Assembly (NCBI GenBank): GCA_021151695.1
Contig: JAGKWU010000007.1
Location: 1-64,000 of the forward strand
Direction: 5' to 3'
Source: Cellvibrionaceae bacterium
Lineage (GTDB): Bacteria > Pseudomonadota > Gammaproteobacteria > Pseudomonadales > Cellvibrionaceae
DNA length: 64,000 nucleotides
Within the stretch, counting starts at the first letter, position 1. The number at the start of each line of letters is the position of its first letter. Of this stretch, positions 62,597 through 64,000 are shown in pieces. Made by a program: the position numbers and the translations under genes. The notes under the pieces are model-generated. The model did no database searches. It was given only the letters and a program-made list of their open reading frames with translations, and was not told the origin of the DNA.

Positions 62597-64000
62597 CTAA
62601 AACACCTGCGGTTCCTCAATCCTATAACCCTGCGCAAAGTCCACTCCAATCTCCCGCAATATATCCAGCACCTGATCGCTCTCCACAAACTCGGCAATGG
62701 TCTGGATACCCATGACGTGGCCTATGTTGTTGATGGATTCGACCATGGCGCGGTCTATGGGGTCGACCGCCATGTCGCGGACGAAGTTGCCATCGATTTT
62801 GAGGAAATCCACCGGCAATTGTTTGAGGTAGCCGAAGGAGGACATACCGCTACCAAAGTCGTCGAGGGCGAAGTGACATCCCAGGGCGCGCAGCTCCTGA
62901 ATGAGTTTCGTCGCCTGGGTCAGATTGGCGATAGCAGCGGTTTCCGTGATTTCGAAACAGATACTTGCTGGAGGAACCTGGTATTTACGAAATTGCTCTT
63001 GCACAAAGGCAGGAAAAGCCTCGTCGCACAGAGTGGTCCCCGACAAATTGATGGCCAGCAATTGGTCTTGCTTGCTGAAGCTGGCGTAGCGAGCAAACGC
63101 CGTGGAAACCACCCAACGATCAAGCATCGGCATCAACCCGTAGCGTTCTGCCGCCGGAATAAAAGCCATAGGCGGTATCAAGGAGTTGTCTTCGTCGCGC
63201 ATACGCAGCAACAATTCCGAATGACGGCACTCACCGGCAACATTGGCAAGCGACGAATAGGACTGCGCGTAGAGAACAAAGCGATTTTGTTCCATAGCCT
63301 GGCGGATGCGTCCTACCCATCCCACCTGCCCTTGACGACTGCTAAATTCCTGGGACTCTGGTAAATAAATTTGCACGCGATTGCGGCCTTTTTCCTTGGC
63401 AACATAGCAGGCAGAATCAGCCATTTGCAGTATGTCGGTAAGGGTGATGCCATGGTTGGAAAAGGTCACCAAACCTATGGTGACGCCCACAGAAAAAGTT
63501 TTGTCTTTCCACACAAAATGGAAATCACTCACTGCCTCTCGCAGAGTCTCGGCGATTTTAAGCGCGGCCGTGGTTGGGCAACTATCCAGCAAAACCCCGA
63601 ATTCATCGCCCCCCAGACGCGCCAGCGTATCCGTATGGCGCAATTTGGCGAGCAGCACGCTGGCGAGCTGGCGCAACAGCTCATCGCCCGCTACGTGGCC
63701 ACAGGTATCGTTAACGATTTTGAACTGATCCAGATCCAGATAGAGCAAGCTGTGCTCGCGCTGGTCGGATTTACCAGTCTGCAGCGCCATGTCTACCCGC
63801 CGCTCAAACTCGCGCCGGTTTATCAAACCCGTAAGCGAATCGTGGGTCGCTTGATAAGTCATCTCCGCTGCCATCTTGCGGCTCTCGGTGACATCGTGAA
63901 AAACCAATACCACGCCGCTTATTCTGCCCTCGCGATCGCGAATAGGCGCCGCTGAGTCCTCTACCGGAAATTCTTTGCCTGTGTGGCGCTGGAGCAAGGT
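62597..64000 (-). CDS. GGDEF-EAL protein, 5' end beyond the window
   Basis: Partial c-di-GMP enzyme; at least 466 residues are visible. The end of a PAS/PAC sensor domain (about 1-40, PVEDSAAPIRDREGRISGVV) is followed by GGDEF (about 50-210; LGGDEF at 128-133 intact, with the inhibitory RxxD site RHTD five residues before it) and EAL (about 235-466). The EAL signature is ELL here (HSELLLRM), with the catalytic Glu kept; ALDDFGSGMSSF and FLKIDGNFV are normal, as are FEITETAAI and AINLSG. Both activities could be present. No link with the neighbouring genes is visible. Confidence 0.9.
   Translation of the reverse strand, partial: TLLQRHTGKEFPVEDSAAPIRDREGRISGVVLVFHDVTESRKMAAEMTYQATHDSLTGLINRREFERRVDMALQTGKSDQREHSLLYLDLDQFKIVNDTCGHVAGDELLRQLASVLLAKLRHTDTLARLGGDEFGVLLDSCPTTAALKIAETLREAVSDFHFVWKDKTFSVGVTIGLVTFSNHGITLTDILQMADSACYVAKEKGRNRVQIYLPESQEFSSRQGQVGWVGRIRQAMEQNRFVLYAQSYSSLANVAGECRHSELLLRMRDEDNSLIPPMAFIPAAERYGLMPMLDRWVVSTAFARYASFSKQDQLLAINLSGTTLCDEAFPAFVQEQFRKYQVPPASICFEITETAAIANLTQATKLIQELRALGCHFALDDFGSGMSSFGYLKQLPVDFLKIDGNFVRDMAVDPIDRAMVESINNIGHVMGIQTIAEFVESDQVLDILREIGVDFAQGYRIEEPQVF

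Overview
The window looks like a chromosomal stretch of a Cellvibrio-type gammaproteobacterium, an aerobic saprophyte that degrades plant cell walls. The main reason is a run of secreted enzymes built from CBM2 and CBM10 modules joined by long Ser/Thr linkers, a design known from Cellvibrio japonicus. Base composition is moderate. Housekeeping genes (lysS-prfB, purU, nrdA) have gammaproteobacterial form. The presence of two GH6 genes side by side suggests a species other than the model strain, but this is inference.

Layout. (1) 1-10.9 kb: short tandem repeats, then a minus-strand operon with a 2130-aa secreted protein of Ig-like and Cys-containing repeats ending in a haemagglutinin-like part, a 1326-aa CDI-type toxin carrier, and a likely immunity gene. 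(2) 11.0-13.7 kb: lysS and prfB, the latter with the classic programmed frameshift. (3) 13.9-17.6 kb: a four-gene operon of three AIM24-family proteins and a membrane M48 peptidase. (4) 17.7-43.7 kb: a plant cell wall degradation island with, in order, a CBM2-metallopeptidase-like protein, GH10 xylanase, AA10 LPMO, a CBM2-CBM10 protein with a possible Cip1-like domain, GH74 xyloglucanase, GH6 cellulase, GH9 endoglucanase, a second GH6 that has lost key active-site residues, and a GH26 mannanase; two membrane-protein genes and a 24-residue membrane peptide sit inside it. (5) 44-47.7 kb: a periplasmic binding protein, purU with a coupled small membrane gene, a YefM-YoeB toxin-antitoxin pair and an AEC transporter. 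(6) 48-57.3 kb: a BNR propeller-GH105 fusion, an SDR with a divergent ArsR-type regulator, a GH16 glucanase with two discoidin modules, and a CBM2-CBM10-GH5 cellulase. (7) 57.9-64 kb: a small hypothetical gene, nrdA without nrdB beside it, a 453-bp element with terminal inverted repeats, and the 3' part of a GGDEF/EAL gene running off the window.

How it works together. The island would supply a full secreted system: GH6, GH9 and GH5 cut cellulose, the LPMO opens crystalline surfaces by oxidation, GH10, GH26 and GH74 remove xylan, mannan and xyloglucan, and CBM2 and CBM10 hold nearly all of them on the fibre. A perfect palindrome, GACAGCGCTGTC, occurs four times, upstream of the main GH6, the GH5 and the possible Cip1-like gene at similar distances. 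It is a good candidate operator for a LacI-type regulator encoded elsewhere. The GH6 and GH5 leaders also share two 12-bp motifs at matching positions.
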